A program made the position numbers and the translations under genes. DNA of 64,000 nucleotides. Source: Rhizomicrobium electricum (GTDB lineage: Bacteria > Pseudomonadota > Alphaproteobacteria > Micropepsales > Micropepsaceae). The stretch covers positions 248,001 through 312,000 of the forward strand of contig NZ_JAASQS010000004.1 of assembly GCF_011762045.1 (NCBI RefSeq), read 5' to 3'. Positions 38,790 through 46,717 of the stretch are shown here, piece by piece. Each line of letters starts with the position of its first letter. Within the stretch, counting starts at the first letter, position 1. The notes below the pieces were generated by a model. The model saw nothing but the letters and a program-made list of their open reading frames with translations. It searched no databases and was not told where the DNA came from.

Positions 38790-39091
38790 GGGACGTGCTT
38801 CTGTTGCCCGGTGCACGTCCCAAAACCGCGCTTGTCTAACTAGAAGTTAGGCAGCGAGGGCCATTTCATTGTCGTTGGCACCTATACAGACAGCCCGATA
38901 ACGGCGGATACCATACCGAGCGAAAGGTCAACCTTTACACGTCTGTCGATCCTATTTCGCCCCCACATGCCCCTTCGAAAAGGGCTCCCGCTTCTAGCCG
39001 GGAGGAAGTGGTGGAGGCGCCGGGTACCGCCCCCGGGTCCAGTCCGCTTATTACGAAGCCGTTTATCGCCGTAGTCCGGCCGAAGCCGGAC
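38790..39091 (-). ncRNA. ssrA: tmRNA, circularly permuted two-piece form
   Basis: On the minus strand the acceptor piece comes first (about 39091 to 39009) and ends CGCCTCC-A-CCA. A 44-nt spacer (39008-38965) follows, then the coding piece starting GGGGGCGAAATAGGATCGAC at 38964. GGGGGCG pairs with CGCCTCC over 7 bp, and the third pair is G-U, the identity mark for alanyl-tRNA synthetase. The T arm is CCGGG/CCCGG. The tag frame at 38879-38847 reads ANDNEMALAA plus TAA, followed by a CTAACT/AGTTAG hairpin. The order is the permuted arrangement known from alphaproteobacteria. The 3' boundary is uncertain; a 9-bp hairpin (GGGACGTGC/GCACGTCCC, 38790-38821) may mark it. Confidence 0.95.
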
Positions 39092-39097
39092 AGTGCT

Positions 39098-39126
39098 AAT
39101 ATAGGGGGTGGCGTGGCCAATTTGAA
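39098..39126 (-). promoter_or_regulatory. Likely ssrA promoter
   Basis: On the minus strand TATATT (39103-39098) is a good -10 element and TTCAAA (39126-39121) a weak -35, with 17 bp between. Transcription would begin near 39091, just before the acceptor piece. It lies back to back with the GTG start of the next plus-strand gene. Confidence 0.5.
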
Positions 39127-39140
39127 GGGCGGGGGCGGAC

Positions 39141-39701
39141 GTGCGCACAATCATTGTTGCGGCCATTTTCTTTCTGCTTGGGACACCGGCATTTGCCCAG
39201 GAATTGACTCCGGACGAGGTTGCTGCGGAAACGGCAAAGGCCAACGCCTGGGAAGCCCACCGCAACGCGGTTAAGATTCCCGCCCAGCTGTTCCCTGGCG
39301 CGGCCGAGGTGCGCCTTTATACCTGCGCGTGCGGGTTCGATATCCTAATCACCCGAGACGGTCCCAAGCTGCGCCGTGAGCTGCCGACCAACGTAGCGGT
39401 GTTGACGGCTGCGGAAGTCGCGACGTTGCGCCGGTCGGTGTTCCGCGCACCCGAACCGTATGTCGTCAACGGGTGCATCATGATCCCCAAGCACGCCTTT
39501 CTGTTCTACGACAAGGTTGGAAAGCTGCTGGGCGGCTTTCTGCTCAATACAGACTCGGGTTATGCCAAACTCCTTCCCGATCAAAAGCCGCCGCACAATT
39601 TTACCGCTGTGATGATGGATTTCCCGAAGATCGCAGCAATCATCCAGGCGCACGGGGCACCCATCCATCTCAAAGATGCGCGTTCCTGCCCGGTGCGGTA
39701 A
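39141..39701 (+). CDS. Exported protein of unknown function
   Basis: The 186-aa product begins with a signal peptide (MRTIIVAAIFFLLGTPAFA, cleaved before QELTP). The mature protein has a CAC motif near residue 62 (YTCACGFD), a single Cys in NGCIMIPKHAF and one near the end. No family is recognised. The start is GTG 39141, preceded by a G-rich ribosome site. It is divergent from ssrA, with both promoters packed in about 50 bp. Confidence 0.65.
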   Translation: MRTIIVAAIFFLLGTPAFAQELTPDEVAAETAKANAWEAHRNAVKIPAQLFPGAAEVRLYTCACGFDILITRDGPKLRRELPTNVAVLTAAEVATLRRSVFRAPEPYVVNGCIMIPKHAFLFYDKVGKLLGGFLLNTDSGYAKLLPDQKPPHNFTAVMMDFPKIAAIIQAHGAPIHLKDARSCPVR

Positions 39702-39723
39702 CCCGCCCGACTGCGGGGCGGCC

Positions 39724-39752
39724 TTGACTGCCAATCTTATTGTAGTTACAAT
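39724..39752 (+). promoter_or_regulatory. brnTA promoter with overlapping operator palindrome
   Basis: TTGACT (39724-39729) and TACAAT (39747-39752) are spaced by 17 bp, a near-consensus sigma-70 promoter. The -10 element is one arm of a perfect inverted repeat ATTGTA-GT-TACAAT (39739-39752). BrnA antitoxins repress their own operon by binding a repeat at the promoter, so this is the likely operator. The palindrome is seen; binding is inferred. Confidence 0.75.
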
Positions 39753-39755
39753 TAA

Positions 39756-40030
39756 ATGAGGATCGAATTCGATCCCGCCAAAAGCGAGAAGAATGCGCGT
39801 GTGTTCCGTTCACCATGGTGGAAGGGTTCGCCTGGGAAACCGCGCAGGTTGCGGAAGATATGCGTTTTGCCTACCCCGAACGCCGCTTTGTAGCGTTGGG
39901 GTTTCTTGGTGAAAGGCTGCATGTCCTCTGTTTCACGCCGGTCCCAGAGGGCATTCGGGTCATCAGTTTTCGCAAAGCCAATAAGCGCGAGGTGCGCCGA
40001 TATGAGCAAGAAAAAGCCGCTGACCGATAA
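39756..40030 (+). pseudogene. brnT: BrnT-type toxin gene with a frameshift
   Basis: BrnT is a RelE-fold ribonuclease toxin. The ATG at 39756 starts a typical BrnT N-terminus (MRIEFDPAKSEKNAR), but that frame leaves the family after about 15 codons and reaches a stop. The rest of the toxin continues in another frame from about 39803 (VPFTMVEGFAWE to YEQEKAADR, stop 40030). A few bases seem to be lost around 39795-39803, beside a short GCGCGT repeat. The frame's first ATG after the break, at 39815, would give only a truncated 71-aa protein. So the toxin is probably inactive, unless the frameshift is a sequencing error or is corrected by recoding. Confidence 0.75.
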
Positions 40031-40274
40031 AGATGGCGAAGTGCGCGAGCTGACGACGGCTGACATCCGCGCCATGCGGCCGATGGCGGAGGTGTTGCCG
40101 TCTGATCTGGTTGAAATCATCCGCAAGCGCGGCGAACGTGGGCCGCAAAAGGCGCCGACCAAGCAGCAGGTCACGCTGCGTCTCGACCGCGACGTGGTGG
40201 AACGGTTCAAGGCAACCGGGCCGGGCTGGCAGAGCCGGATCAACAACGCCCTGCGCAAAGCGCGCGTAGGCTAG
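40002..40274 (+). CDS. brnA: BrnA-type antitoxin
   Basis: The 90-aa product is a BrnA antitoxin. The N-terminal part ([27 protein letters not shown]) covers the toxin in the family complex. The C-terminal ribbon-helix-helix ([19 protein letters not shown], then [12 protein letters not shown]) binds the operon promoter. Its start overlaps the toxin gene by 29 nt, the standard brnT-brnA arrangement. It is intact although the toxin gene is frameshifted, so it may persist as a stand-alone repressor. Confidence 0.88.
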   Translation: MSKKKPLTDKDGEVRELTTADIRAMRPMAEVLPSDLVEIIRKRGERGPQKAPTKQQVTLRLDRDVVERFKATGPGWQSRINNALRKARVG

Positions 40275-40302
40275 GGACACGAATCCCGGTATAGCGAGTT
40301 CC

Positions 40303-41097
40303 ATGCGACAGTATCTCGACCTTCTCGACCGCGTGCTGAAAACGGGTGTCCAAAAGGGCGACCGGACCGGCACCGGCACGCTTTCCGTGTTCGGCCACCA
40401 GATGCGCTTCGACCTCTCGGAAGGATTTCCGGTGGTCACCACCAAGAAGCTGCATCTCAAATCGATCATCTACGAGCTTCTGTGGTTCCTGCGCGGCGAC
40501 ACCAACATCAAATGGCTCAACGAGCACGGGGTCTCGATCTGGGACGAATGGGCCGACAAGAACGGCGAACTGGGCCCGGTCTACGGCCATCAGTGGCGGG
40601 CCTGGCCGCGCGACCATTCCGGCACGCTCGATCAGATTTCGACGGTCGTGAACGACATCAAGACCAATCCGGATTCGCGCCGGCTGATCGTCACCGCCTG
40701 GAACCCGGCCGACATTCCGCGGCAGGCGCTGCCGCCGTGCCACTGCCTGTTCCAGTTCTATGTCGCCGACGGCAAGCTATCCTGTCAGATGTATCAGCGC
40801 TCCGCCGACATCTTCCTCGGGGTGCCGTTCAACATCGCGAGCTATGCGCTGCTCACGATGATGATGGCGCAGGTCACCGGCCTCAAACCCGGCGAGTTCA
40901 TTCATTCGCTTGGCGATGCGCACCTCTATTCGAACCACATCGAGCAGGCCAAACTGCAGCTTTCGCGCGAGCCCTATCCGCTGCCGGCGATGCGGATCAA
41001 TCCCGAGGTGAAGGACATCTTCCGCTTCACCTATGAGGATTTCACGCTGGAAAATTACCAGTCGCATCCGCACATCAAGGCGGCGGTGGCGGTGTGA
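40303..41097 (+). CDS. thyA: Thymidylate synthase
   Basis: ThyA methylates dUMP to dTMP with methylene-tetrahydrofolate. The 264-aa product has the same length as the E. coli enzyme and the catalytic Cys146 in [12 protein letters not shown]. The dUMP phosphate-binding Arg is in GDRTGTGT, and there are also [24 protein letters not shown] and the closing IKAAVAV. folA, which regenerates the folate product of this reaction, lies 2.7 kb downstream. The gene starts 28 nt after brnA. Confidence 0.98.
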   Translation: MRQYLDLLDRVLKTGVQKGDRTGTGTLSVFGHQMRFDLSEGFPVVTTKKLHLKSIIYELLWFLRGDTNIKWLNEHGVSIWDEWADKNGELGPVYGHQWRAWPRDHSGTLDQISTVVNDIKTNPDSRRLIVTAWNPADIPRQALPPCHCLFQFYVADGKLSCQMYQRSADIFLGVPFNIASYALLTMMMAQVTGLKPGEFIHSLGDAHLYSNHIEQAKLQLSREPYPLPAMRINPEVKDIFRFTYEDFTLENYQSHPHIKAAVAV

Positions 41098-41098
41098 T

Positions 41099-41144
41099 TT
41101 TCTGCCCCCGCTTCTTCAGCGGGGGAAGTGTCCGCGCAGCGGAC
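41099..41144 (+). terminator. Double hairpin after thyA, short relative of the P2 element
   Basis: CCCCCGC (41105-41111) pairs with GCGGGGG (41119-41125), followed by GTCCGC-GCA-GCGGAC (41130-41144). No T run follows, so termination is uncertain. The sequence TCTGCCCCCGC and the GGGGGAAGTGTCCG segment are shared with the element at 57625, so this is probably a short version of that repeat family. Confidence 0.5.
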
Positions 41145-41163
41145 GAACGGCGCGCGCGCAGCG

Positions 41164-41691
41164 CTAGTCGAAGAGCCCGTACTGCGTCCGGACGATTTCG
41201 CCGTTGGTGCGGTCGACCAGAAGCGCGTCGGGACCGCTGCGCACCCACACTTTGTCGGGCGGCGGTGTCGTCAAGCCGTAAAGGCCGAAGCGCGCGATCC
41301 GCAGATCGGGGCCGTAATAAAGCGGCGGCAGGTGTTCGCCGGTGGTCCAGCGGCGATACTGGTATCCGGCCGGCGGCGTCCACGGGGCCATGTGAAAGCG
41401 GCGTCCGGCTGCGAAATTGCCGCGCTCTTCGCCGAAATGGCTGTTGTCGCCATCGGGCCGGTTGGGGCCGACGCTTTCGATCTCGCCGTTGCGGTTCATG
41501 CCGAGATGATTGGGCATGATGCCGGGAGAACTGTGGCGATTGGGCCCACCGATCTGCGGACCGGAATTGCCGGAAAATCCCGCTCTCGGCGGCGGCGCCG
41601 GCGGATTGCCGTGTTCTTGGGCAGCGCTTTGCGCTTCGGCGGCGCCGAAAATCAGCAATGCGCCGGCCAGTGCTGCGAAAATGGCGTTCAT
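41164..41691 (-). CDS. RcnB family exported protein
   Basis: The 175-aa product has a signal peptide (MNAIFAALAGALLIFGAAEA). A Pro/Gly/Asn-rich middle follows. The C-terminal RcnB-type domain has WTPPAGYQYRRWTTGEHLPP, then YYGPDLRIARFGLYGLTTPPP and WVRSGPDALLVDRTNGEIV. RcnB in E. coli is a periplasmic protein that modulates nickel/cobalt efflux, but most members have no known metal role. The start at 41691 fits the signal peptide. It is a single gene, convergent with thyA. Confidence 0.8.
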   Translation of the reverse strand: MNAIFAALAGALLIFGAAEAQSAAQEHGNPPAPPPRAGFSGNSGPQIGGPNRHSSPGIMPNHLGMNRNGEIESVGPNRPDGDNSHFGEERGNFAAGRRFHMAPWTPPAGYQYRRWTTGEHLPPLYYGPDLRIARFGLYGLTTPPPDKVWVRSGPDALLVDRTNGEIVRTQYGLFD

Positions 41692-41824
41692 GCGAACACT
41701 CCTTGCCCAATAAAACGGCCCGGCCGGGGGCGCCGTTCCGCTTCCGCGCTTCGCATCGGGAGTGTGGCCGCTTTCTTGGCAAGCCGGAATAGCCAACTTA
41801 TGATGACGTCCGAAAGGAATTCCA

Positions 41825-42301
41825 ATGCTTGCCATCCGCTCCGCTGTGCCCGGCGACGAAGCCCTTGTGCTCTCTTTCATCCGGGCGCTCGCCGAATACG
41901 AAAAGCTGCTCGATCGCGTTGTGGCGACGAAGGAAACCGTACACGAAGCGTTGTTCGGACCGACGCCGCGACTTTTCTGCGATATCGCCGAATGGGACGG
42001 CCAGCCGGCGGGCTTCACCGTGTGGTTCTACAACTATTCGACCTTTCTGGCCCGCCACGGGCTTTATATCGAAGACCTGTTCGTCAAGCCCGAGTACCGC
42101 AACAAAGGCATCGGCAAGGCGCTGCTGGTGAACCACGCGGCGCGCGCGGTCGCCGAAGGCTGCGGCCGCCTCGAATGGATGGTGCTCGATTGGAACAGCC
42201 TCGCCATCGAATTCTACGAAACCCTCGGGGCGCGCGAAGTGGACGGCTGGTCCGTCTACCGCGTCCAAGGCGAGGCGCTGGCGAAACTGGCGGCCTCGTG
42301 A
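41825..42301 (+). CDS. GNAT acetyltransferase, diamine/thialysine acetyltransferase-like
   Basis: The 158-aa product resembles the SSAT/thialysine acetyltransferase branch of GNAT enzymes: ALAEYEKLLDRV, the substrate segment FTVWFYNYSTF, the acetyl-CoA loop in IEDLFVKPEYRNKGIGKALL, and the family ending LDWNSLAIEFYETLGA. It probably acetylates an amino group of a small diamine or amino acid analogue in the cytoplasm. GGAATTCC lies before the ATG. It is divergent from the RcnB gene. Confidence 0.85.
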   Translation: MLAIRSAVPGDEALVLSFIRALAEYEKLLDRVVATKETVHEALFGPTPRLFCDIAEWDGQPAGFTVWFYNYSTFLARHGLYIEDLFVKPEYRNKGIGKALLVNHAARAVAEGCGRLEWMVLDWNSLAIEFYETLGAREVDGWSVYRVQGEALAKLAAS

Positions 42302-42422
42302 CGGCTCGCAGGTACTAGTTTTCTTTCCGCTGCGTCCCGGCGCGTCAGCTTTGCACAAAGTACACTTGCTCCCGGCCCACGCCGGCGGCTCACTGGCCCG
42401 GTACCTGAGTCTGGGGCAGTCG

Positions 42423-43814
42423 ATGTCGTTCAAATCCGTGCTGGTTCTTCTGTACGCCGTGGTGACCATGGGCGCGGCCGCCGATCCGGTCGACGACGCC
42501 ATGGCGAAGTTCATGGCACCCGCCCATATCCCCGGCGCTGCGGTCGCAGTCGTCGAGAAGGGCAAGCTCACCAAGCTCGCGGCGTACGGCACGGCCGATC
42601 TCGAATGGGACGGCAAGGTCACGCCCGATACGCCGTTCCAGCTTGCCTCGGTGTCGAAAATCTTCGCCGGTGTTGTGCTGATGCGAATGGTCGAGCAGGG
42701 CAAGCTTTCGCTGTCCGATCCGCTCACCAAGTATTTCCCGCAAGCGCCGGAAAGCTGGAAGGCGATTACCATCCGCCATCTGGCCGGACACATGTCGGGG
42801 CTGCCGGAAGGCCTCGGACAATCCACCAATGCGACGCCGCTCGAGGTGGCTTCCGAAGCGATGAAACGCCCGCTTGCCTACGCGCCCGGCTCGAAATCGC
42901 AATACGGATTCACCGATTTCGTGGTGATGACGGCAATCCTGGAGAAGGTCTCGGGCCTTTCCTACACCGCATTGCTGCAACGCGAGGTGCTCGATCCGCT
43001 CGGTCTCAAGCATACCGGCTTCACCATGGCGCGCGAGGACGGCCCGATCCGGTCCACCGGACTCATCCCCGGCCGGGCGAAGGTTTACGCTTGGCGGGCG
43101 CCGGTCCAGCGCGACGAGGCCTTCCTTTACCCCGTGCATGCCTACGCTGCCGGCGGGCTCTACAGTTCGGCCCGCGATATGGCGACGCTGATGACGGCGC
43201 TGACGCATGGCGGCTTTCTGAAGCCCGAAAGCTTCGCGCTTCTCACCCACCCGATCCGCCTCAACGACGGCAGGAATGGCGAGTTCGGTGTCGGCTGGAC
43301 GTTCGGTCGCTATCACGGGCTCGAAACGGTCGGCCATACCGGCGGGCCCGGTCTCGGCGACGTGATGTACATCCCATCGGCCGATTTGGTGGTGATCGCG
43401 CTCACCAACCAGCGCCGGTTTGTGCCGCTCTTGTCCCAGGCGATTGCCGATCTGAAGCTGCCGCCGTCCCCCGTGCAGCCCGCTATTGCCGACAGCCACC
43501 CCGAGTTCACAGCCGACTTCACGGCCCAGCTCGCCGCCGCGCGCGACGGCAAACTCGATGAAGCGCGGTTTACCGCCGAGGGCGCACGCGATTGGCTGCC
43601 GTTCTACAAGGAATTCGGGCAGGCGATGCTGGAGGCGGTGGGGCCGGTAAGCAAGGCGGAACTGCTGTCCGAGAGAGCCAAGGACAGCGGCGGCCTGCGG
43701 CGGCTTTACCGCGTTGTGTTCGCGCGCAAAACCATGCTGATGGTAGCTTCGACTGACGGCAATGGGCGCTATACTGCGATCGTGCCCTTGTCGGGAGATG
43801 ATACCGAGAGGTGA
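42423..43814 (+). CDS. Beta-lactamase-fold serine hydrolase, exported
   Basis: The 463-aa product has a signal peptide (MSFKSVLVLLYAVVTMGAAA) and the class C beta-lactamase/esterase fold. The SxxK motif is SVSK near residue 75, and the KTG-like box is HTGGPG near residue 303. The Tyr motif is YGF rather than the usual YSN or YAN, which may point to esterase or peptidase activity instead of beta-lactamase. A C-terminal domain of about 110 residues follows. The start at 42423 is supported by the signal peptide. folA follows after 3 nt, so both are probably on one transcript. Confidence 0.85.
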   Translation: MSFKSVLVLLYAVVTMGAAADPVDDAMAKFMAPAHIPGAAVAVVEKGKLTKLAAYGTADLEWDGKVTPDTPFQLASVSKIFAGVVLMRMVEQGKLSLSDPLTKYFPQAPESWKAITIRHLAGHMSGLPEGLGQSTNATPLEVASEAMKRPLAYAPGSKSQYGFTDFVVMTAILEKVSGLSYTALLQREVLDPLGLKHTGFTMAREDGPIRSTGLIPGRAKVYAWRAPVQRDEAFLYPVHAYAAGGLYSSARDMATLMTALTHGGFLKPESFALLTHPIRLNDGRNGEFGVGWTFGRYHGLETVGHTGGPGLGDVMYIPSADLVVIALTNQRRFVPLLSQAIADLKLPPSPVQPAIADSHPEFTADFTAQLAAARDGKLDEARFTAEGARDWLPFYKEFGQAMLEAVGPVSKAELLSERAKDSGGLRRLYRVVFARKTMLMVASTDGNGRYTAIVPLSGDDTER

Positions 43815-43817
43815 TCC

Positions 43818-44312
43818 GTGGCCCAGGCTCCCATCGTTCTCGTTCTTGCCCGCGCCGAAAACGGCGTCATCGGTGCGGACGGCCGTCTGCCGTGGGGCCG
43901 CCTCGAAGGCGACCTGCCGCGCTTCAAAGAGCTCACCATGGGCAAGCCCTGCATCATGGGGCGCAAGACCTGGGACAGTCTGCCGTTCAAGCCGCTGGTC
44001 GGGCGGACCAATATCGTGGTGACCCGCAACCGTTTTTTCGCTGCCGAAGGGGCGGTAGTGGCGACCAATATCGAAAAGGCGCTGCGGCGGGCCGACGAAG
44101 AGATGCCGGAGGCGATCATGGTCATCGGCGGCGCCGAGATCTTCGCCCAAGCCCTGCCGTTCGCTGACAAAATCGAGCTGACCGTAGTGTACGGTACACC
44201 ACAGGGCGATGTCGTGATGCCGGATTTCCCGCCCGGAAAATGGCGCCAGACGGCCAGCATCGAGGCCGGCTCAACCCACCGTTACGTCACTCTCGAACGG
44301 CGTTCCGTCTAA
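43818..44312 (+). CDS. folA: Dihydrofolate reductase
   Basis: FolA reduces dihydrofolate to tetrahydrofolate with NADPH. The 164-aa product has IVLVLARAENGVIGADGRLPWGRLEGDLPRFK-type N-terminal motifs: LPW, and the catalytic acid in EGDLPRFK. GKPCIMGRKTWDSLP, the NADPH-binding VIGGAEIFAQAL and the GDVVMPDFP segment follow. The start is GTG 43818 with GAGAGG before it; there is no ATG nearby. It follows the serine hydrolase gene by 3 nt, and thyA lies 2.7 kb upstream on the same strand. Confidence 0.95.
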   Translation: MAQAPIVLVLARAENGVIGADGRLPWGRLEGDLPRFKELTMGKPCIMGRKTWDSLPFKPLVGRTNIVVTRNRFFAAEGAVVATNIEKALRRADEEMPEAIMVIGGAEIFAQALPFADKIELTVVYGTPQGDVVMPDFPPGKWRQTASIEAGSTHRYVTLERRSV

Positions 44313-44377
44313 CCCCTATTCGTGAGACGCAAGTCATCGTAAGACTCCCACACCAATAAATTGGGGGAAACGAAACC

Positions 44378-44740
44378 ATGCGTATCAGCCTCGTTGCTTT
44401 ATCGGCATTGTTTCTGGCGTCGGCAGCATTCGCCGCCAGCGAAGACGAACTCATGGCCTCGCGTTATGGCAATACACTGGTGATCAAAGACACGCTCGGC
44501 ACCTCGCGCGTCTACTACAACAAGGACCATACCTTCCTGGCGGCGAGCTGGCTCGGCGACGTGAAGGGCGAGTGGCGGCTCGAGAACGGCAAGATGTGCC
44601 TTTACGCCAAAGATTATCCGATGCTCTATCGGCTGAAGTACAAGATCCCCGAATGCGACGACATTTCGGTCAAGAAGGTCGGCGACTCGTGGGACGAAAA
44701 CGGCCGCCACTACGAATTGGTGCAAGGCATCCAGAAATAG
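44378..44740 (+). CDS. Small exported protein of unknown function
   Basis: The 120-aa product has a signal peptide (MRISLVALSALFLASAAFA). The mature domain of 100 residues contains SRYGNTLVIKDTLGTSRVYYNKDHTF and a Cys pair (KMCLYAKD, IPECDD), with a pattern of repeated beta strands. It resembles small periplasmic beta proteins found next to each other in alphaproteobacteria, but I cannot name a family. GGGGGAAACG precedes the ATG. A palindromic element starts two bases after the stop. Confidence 0.65.
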   Translation: MRISLVALSALFLASAAFAASEDELMASRYGNTLVIKDTLGTSRVYYNKDHTFLAASWLGDVKGEWRLENGKMCLYAKDYPMLYRLKYKIPECDDISVKKVGDSWDENGRHYELVQGIQK

Positions 44741-44741
44741 C

Positions 44742-44884
44742 TGTCATCCCGGGCGCGCCACGACGATGTCAACGTCTGGCGCGTCGGCGCGACCCGGGAA
44801 CCACTCCGAAATTTGGATTGTGTCTGAGTAGCTCCCGGCTCTACGCGCCCAGCGCTTCGCGCTGAGCGCTTGGCCGGGATGACA
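44742..44884. repeat. Palindromic element, family P1, variant copy
   Basis: TGTCATCCCGG (44742-44752) and CCGGGATGACA (44874-44884) are perfect 11-bp inverted repeats flanking 121 nt. The ends match the P1 elements at 13757 and 61458, while the centre differs. It fills the space between the stop codons of two convergent genes. Confidence 0.7.
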
Positions 44885-44892
44885 CGCGGTGT

Positions 44893-45534
44893 TTATGCCG
44901 GCGGCGCGAGGTCGAATTCGATCGTCACCCGCGTGCCGTTGCCGTCGAAGCGGTGTTCGCCGCGCGGCAGCCATGACGGATGCAGGATGATCATGCCCGA
45001 AGCGGGGCGGATGGCTTCGACTTGTCCGGCGGTGAGGCCGTTGGGCACGCGGAAGCCGAACTGCGGCGCCAGCATCGCCGGCAATACGCCGCGCGGATCG
45101 GCCAGCTCCGCTTCGCCGCCGAGCGATTCATCGTCCTGCTTCATATAGCCGTCGTCGACGTAATAGACGCCCGACCAATACCAGCCCGGACGTGCGGCGC
45201 GTTCGAGATATTCGCCTTTGTTGCGGATCGCGGCGGCGGCCTGGATCTTCCAGTCGAGCACGACGCGGGTGCCGTTGCGCATCGCGGTCACGCTGTCGGC
45301 GAGTTCGCGCAACACCCGGAACAGGGTCTGCACGCTGCCGCCGCCCCAGGCTTCGAAATCATAGGCGGAACGCCAGCCCTGATGGTGATTGTTGTTCGCC
45401 GGTGCGGTTTCGAGCTTGGCGTGATCGAGGATCAGCGGCCTCAGCTCGGTGTTGAATTCCTGCGCCACCGGCAAGTAATGCACGCACACCGGCGTCGCGA
45501 ACATGCTGCGGATCTGCGGCTTGGGAGCGACCAT
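44893..45534 (-). CDS. Putative 2OG-Fe(II) oxygenase (TIGR02466 type)
   Basis: The 213-aa product looks like the small family of putative 2-oxoglutarate/iron dioxygenases once called TIGR02466. It starts with MFATPVCVHYLP after a short lead and has the motif NNHHQGWRS. It ends with GMIILHPSWLPRGEHRFDGN followed by TRVTIEFDL, which carries the likely distal His and the 2OG-binding Arg. The substrate is unknown. It lies 20 nt upstream of nothing on its strand except mrp's 3' side, and ends next to a palindromic element. Confidence 0.7.
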   Translation of the reverse strand: MVAPKPQIRSMFATPVCVHYLPVAQEFNTELRPLILDHAKLETAPANNNHHQGWRSAYDFEAWGGGSVQTLFRVLRELADSVTAMRNGTRVVLDWKIQAAAAIRNKGEYLERAARPGWYWSGVYYVDDGYMKQDDESLGGEAELADPRGVLPAMLAPQFGFRVPNGLTAGQVEAIRPASGMIILHPSWLPRGEHRFDGNGTRVTIEFDLAPPA

Positions 45535-45553
45535 GGATGAAATTAAATCCTGA

Positions 45554-46642
45554 TTATTCGATCACGATACTCGGCGCGGGACGCTGCGGCTCGCCGATTT
45601 TCGCCGCCACCTGTTCGGCAATCAATAGAAAAGCGCGCGCTTCGGGGGTGTCGGGTGCGGCTGCGACGATCGGTGTCCCGGCGTCCGAGGTCAGCCGAAT
45701 GGCGGTATTTAAGGGAATCTCGCCCAGGAACGGTTCGCCGAGCCGGGCGGCGGTCTCGCGTGCGCCACCATGTCCGAAGATGTGGCTTTCGTGTCCGCAA
45801 TTGGGACAGATGAAGGTCGACATGTTCTCGACGATGCCGAGCACCGGCACCTGGGTCTTGCGGAACATGGCAATGCCGCGCCGCGCGTCGGCCAGCGCCA
45901 CGTCCTGCGGCGTCGACACGATCACCGCACCCTTCAGAGGCACGCGCTGGGCAATGGTCAGCTGCACGTCGCCGGTGCCGGGCGGCATGTCGATCACCAG
46001 GACGTCGAGCGGCGCCCACAATCCGTCGTTGATCATCTGGACGAGGGCGCTCTGCACCATCGGTCCGCGCCAGATGGTGGCTTCGTCGTCGGCGAGGAAA
46101 AGGCCGATCGAGATCGCCTTGATGCCGTATTTCTGCAGCGGGATGAACTTGCCGTTTTCGCCGAGCGGGCGCTCGGTGAGGCCGAGCATTTTCGGCACGC
46201 TGGGGCCGTAGATATCGGCATCGAGCAGGCCGACCTTGAGACCGAGCTTGGACAAAGCGAGCGCAAGGTTGACCGCGACGGTCGACTTGCCGACGCCGCC
46301 TTTGCCGCTCGCCACCGCGATGACGGCCTTGACGCCGTCGATGCCGGCGGGCGGCGGCGGGGCTTTGCGGGCCGGGCGCGGCGAGGCCGCCGGTTCGCTG
46401 TGTGCGGTGAGCACCGAAGTGACCGACAACACGCCCGGCACCTTCTTTACGGCTTCGTCGCATTCGAGCCGCAACGGTTCGGCCGTGGCGCCGCGGGCGG
46501 GATCGACTTCGAGCACGAACCCGACATGGCCTTCGCGCACGACGAGGCCTTCGATCATGTCCTCGTGCACGACACTGCGTCCGCTGACCGGATCGATCAC
46601 GGAATCGAGGGCTTTAAGAATGTCTTCGCGGTTCACTGCCAT
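45554..46642 (-). CDS. mrp: Iron-sulfur cluster carrier ATPase Mrp/ApbC
   Basis: Mrp proteins hold and transfer iron-sulfur clusters in the cytoplasm. The 362-aa product has an N-terminal MIP18/DUF59 domain (residues 1-80), a Pro/Ala-rich linker, and a ParA-like P-loop domain with the deviant Walker A GKGGVGKS at 113-120. The C-terminal cluster-binding CPNC lies in FICPNCGHESHIFG. It is divergent from hflK. The 2OG oxygenase gene, an iron enzyme, lies 19 nt downstream on the same strand, so both may be expressed together. Confidence 0.95.
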   Translation of the reverse strand: MAVNREDILKALDSVIDPVSGRSVVHEDMIEGLVVREGHVGFVLEVDPARGATAEPLRLECDEAVKKVPGVLSVTSVLTAHSEPAASPRPARKAPPPPAGIDGVKAVIAVASGKGGVGKSTVAVNLALALSKLGLKVGLLDADIYGPSVPKMLGLTERPLGENGKFIPLQKYGIKAISIGLFLADDEATIWRGPMVQSALVQMINDGLWAPLDVLVIDMPPGTGDVQLTIAQRVPLKGAVIVSTPQDVALADARRGIAMFRKTQVPVLGIVENMSTFICPNCGHESHIFGHGGARETAARLGEPFLGEIPLNTAIRLTSDAGTPIVAAAPDTPEARAFLLIAEQVAAKIGEPQRPAPSIVIE

Positions 46643-46717
46643 AAATTTGCGCCTTTTGCCGGATGCTCATATAACCGCAACGCCAGGAATGACAAGGAAT
46701 CAAGGCCCGTGCCGTGG

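Noticed and set aside
39008-39274. An 88-codon open frame on the plus strand
   Set aside because: It overlaps the acceptor piece of ssrA and then the exported protein gene in another frame.
39815-40030. Short intact toxin starting at the internal ATG
   Set aside because: It would lack the N-terminal strand and the basic residues of BrnT, and the true start with promoter and operator is at 39756 in another frame.
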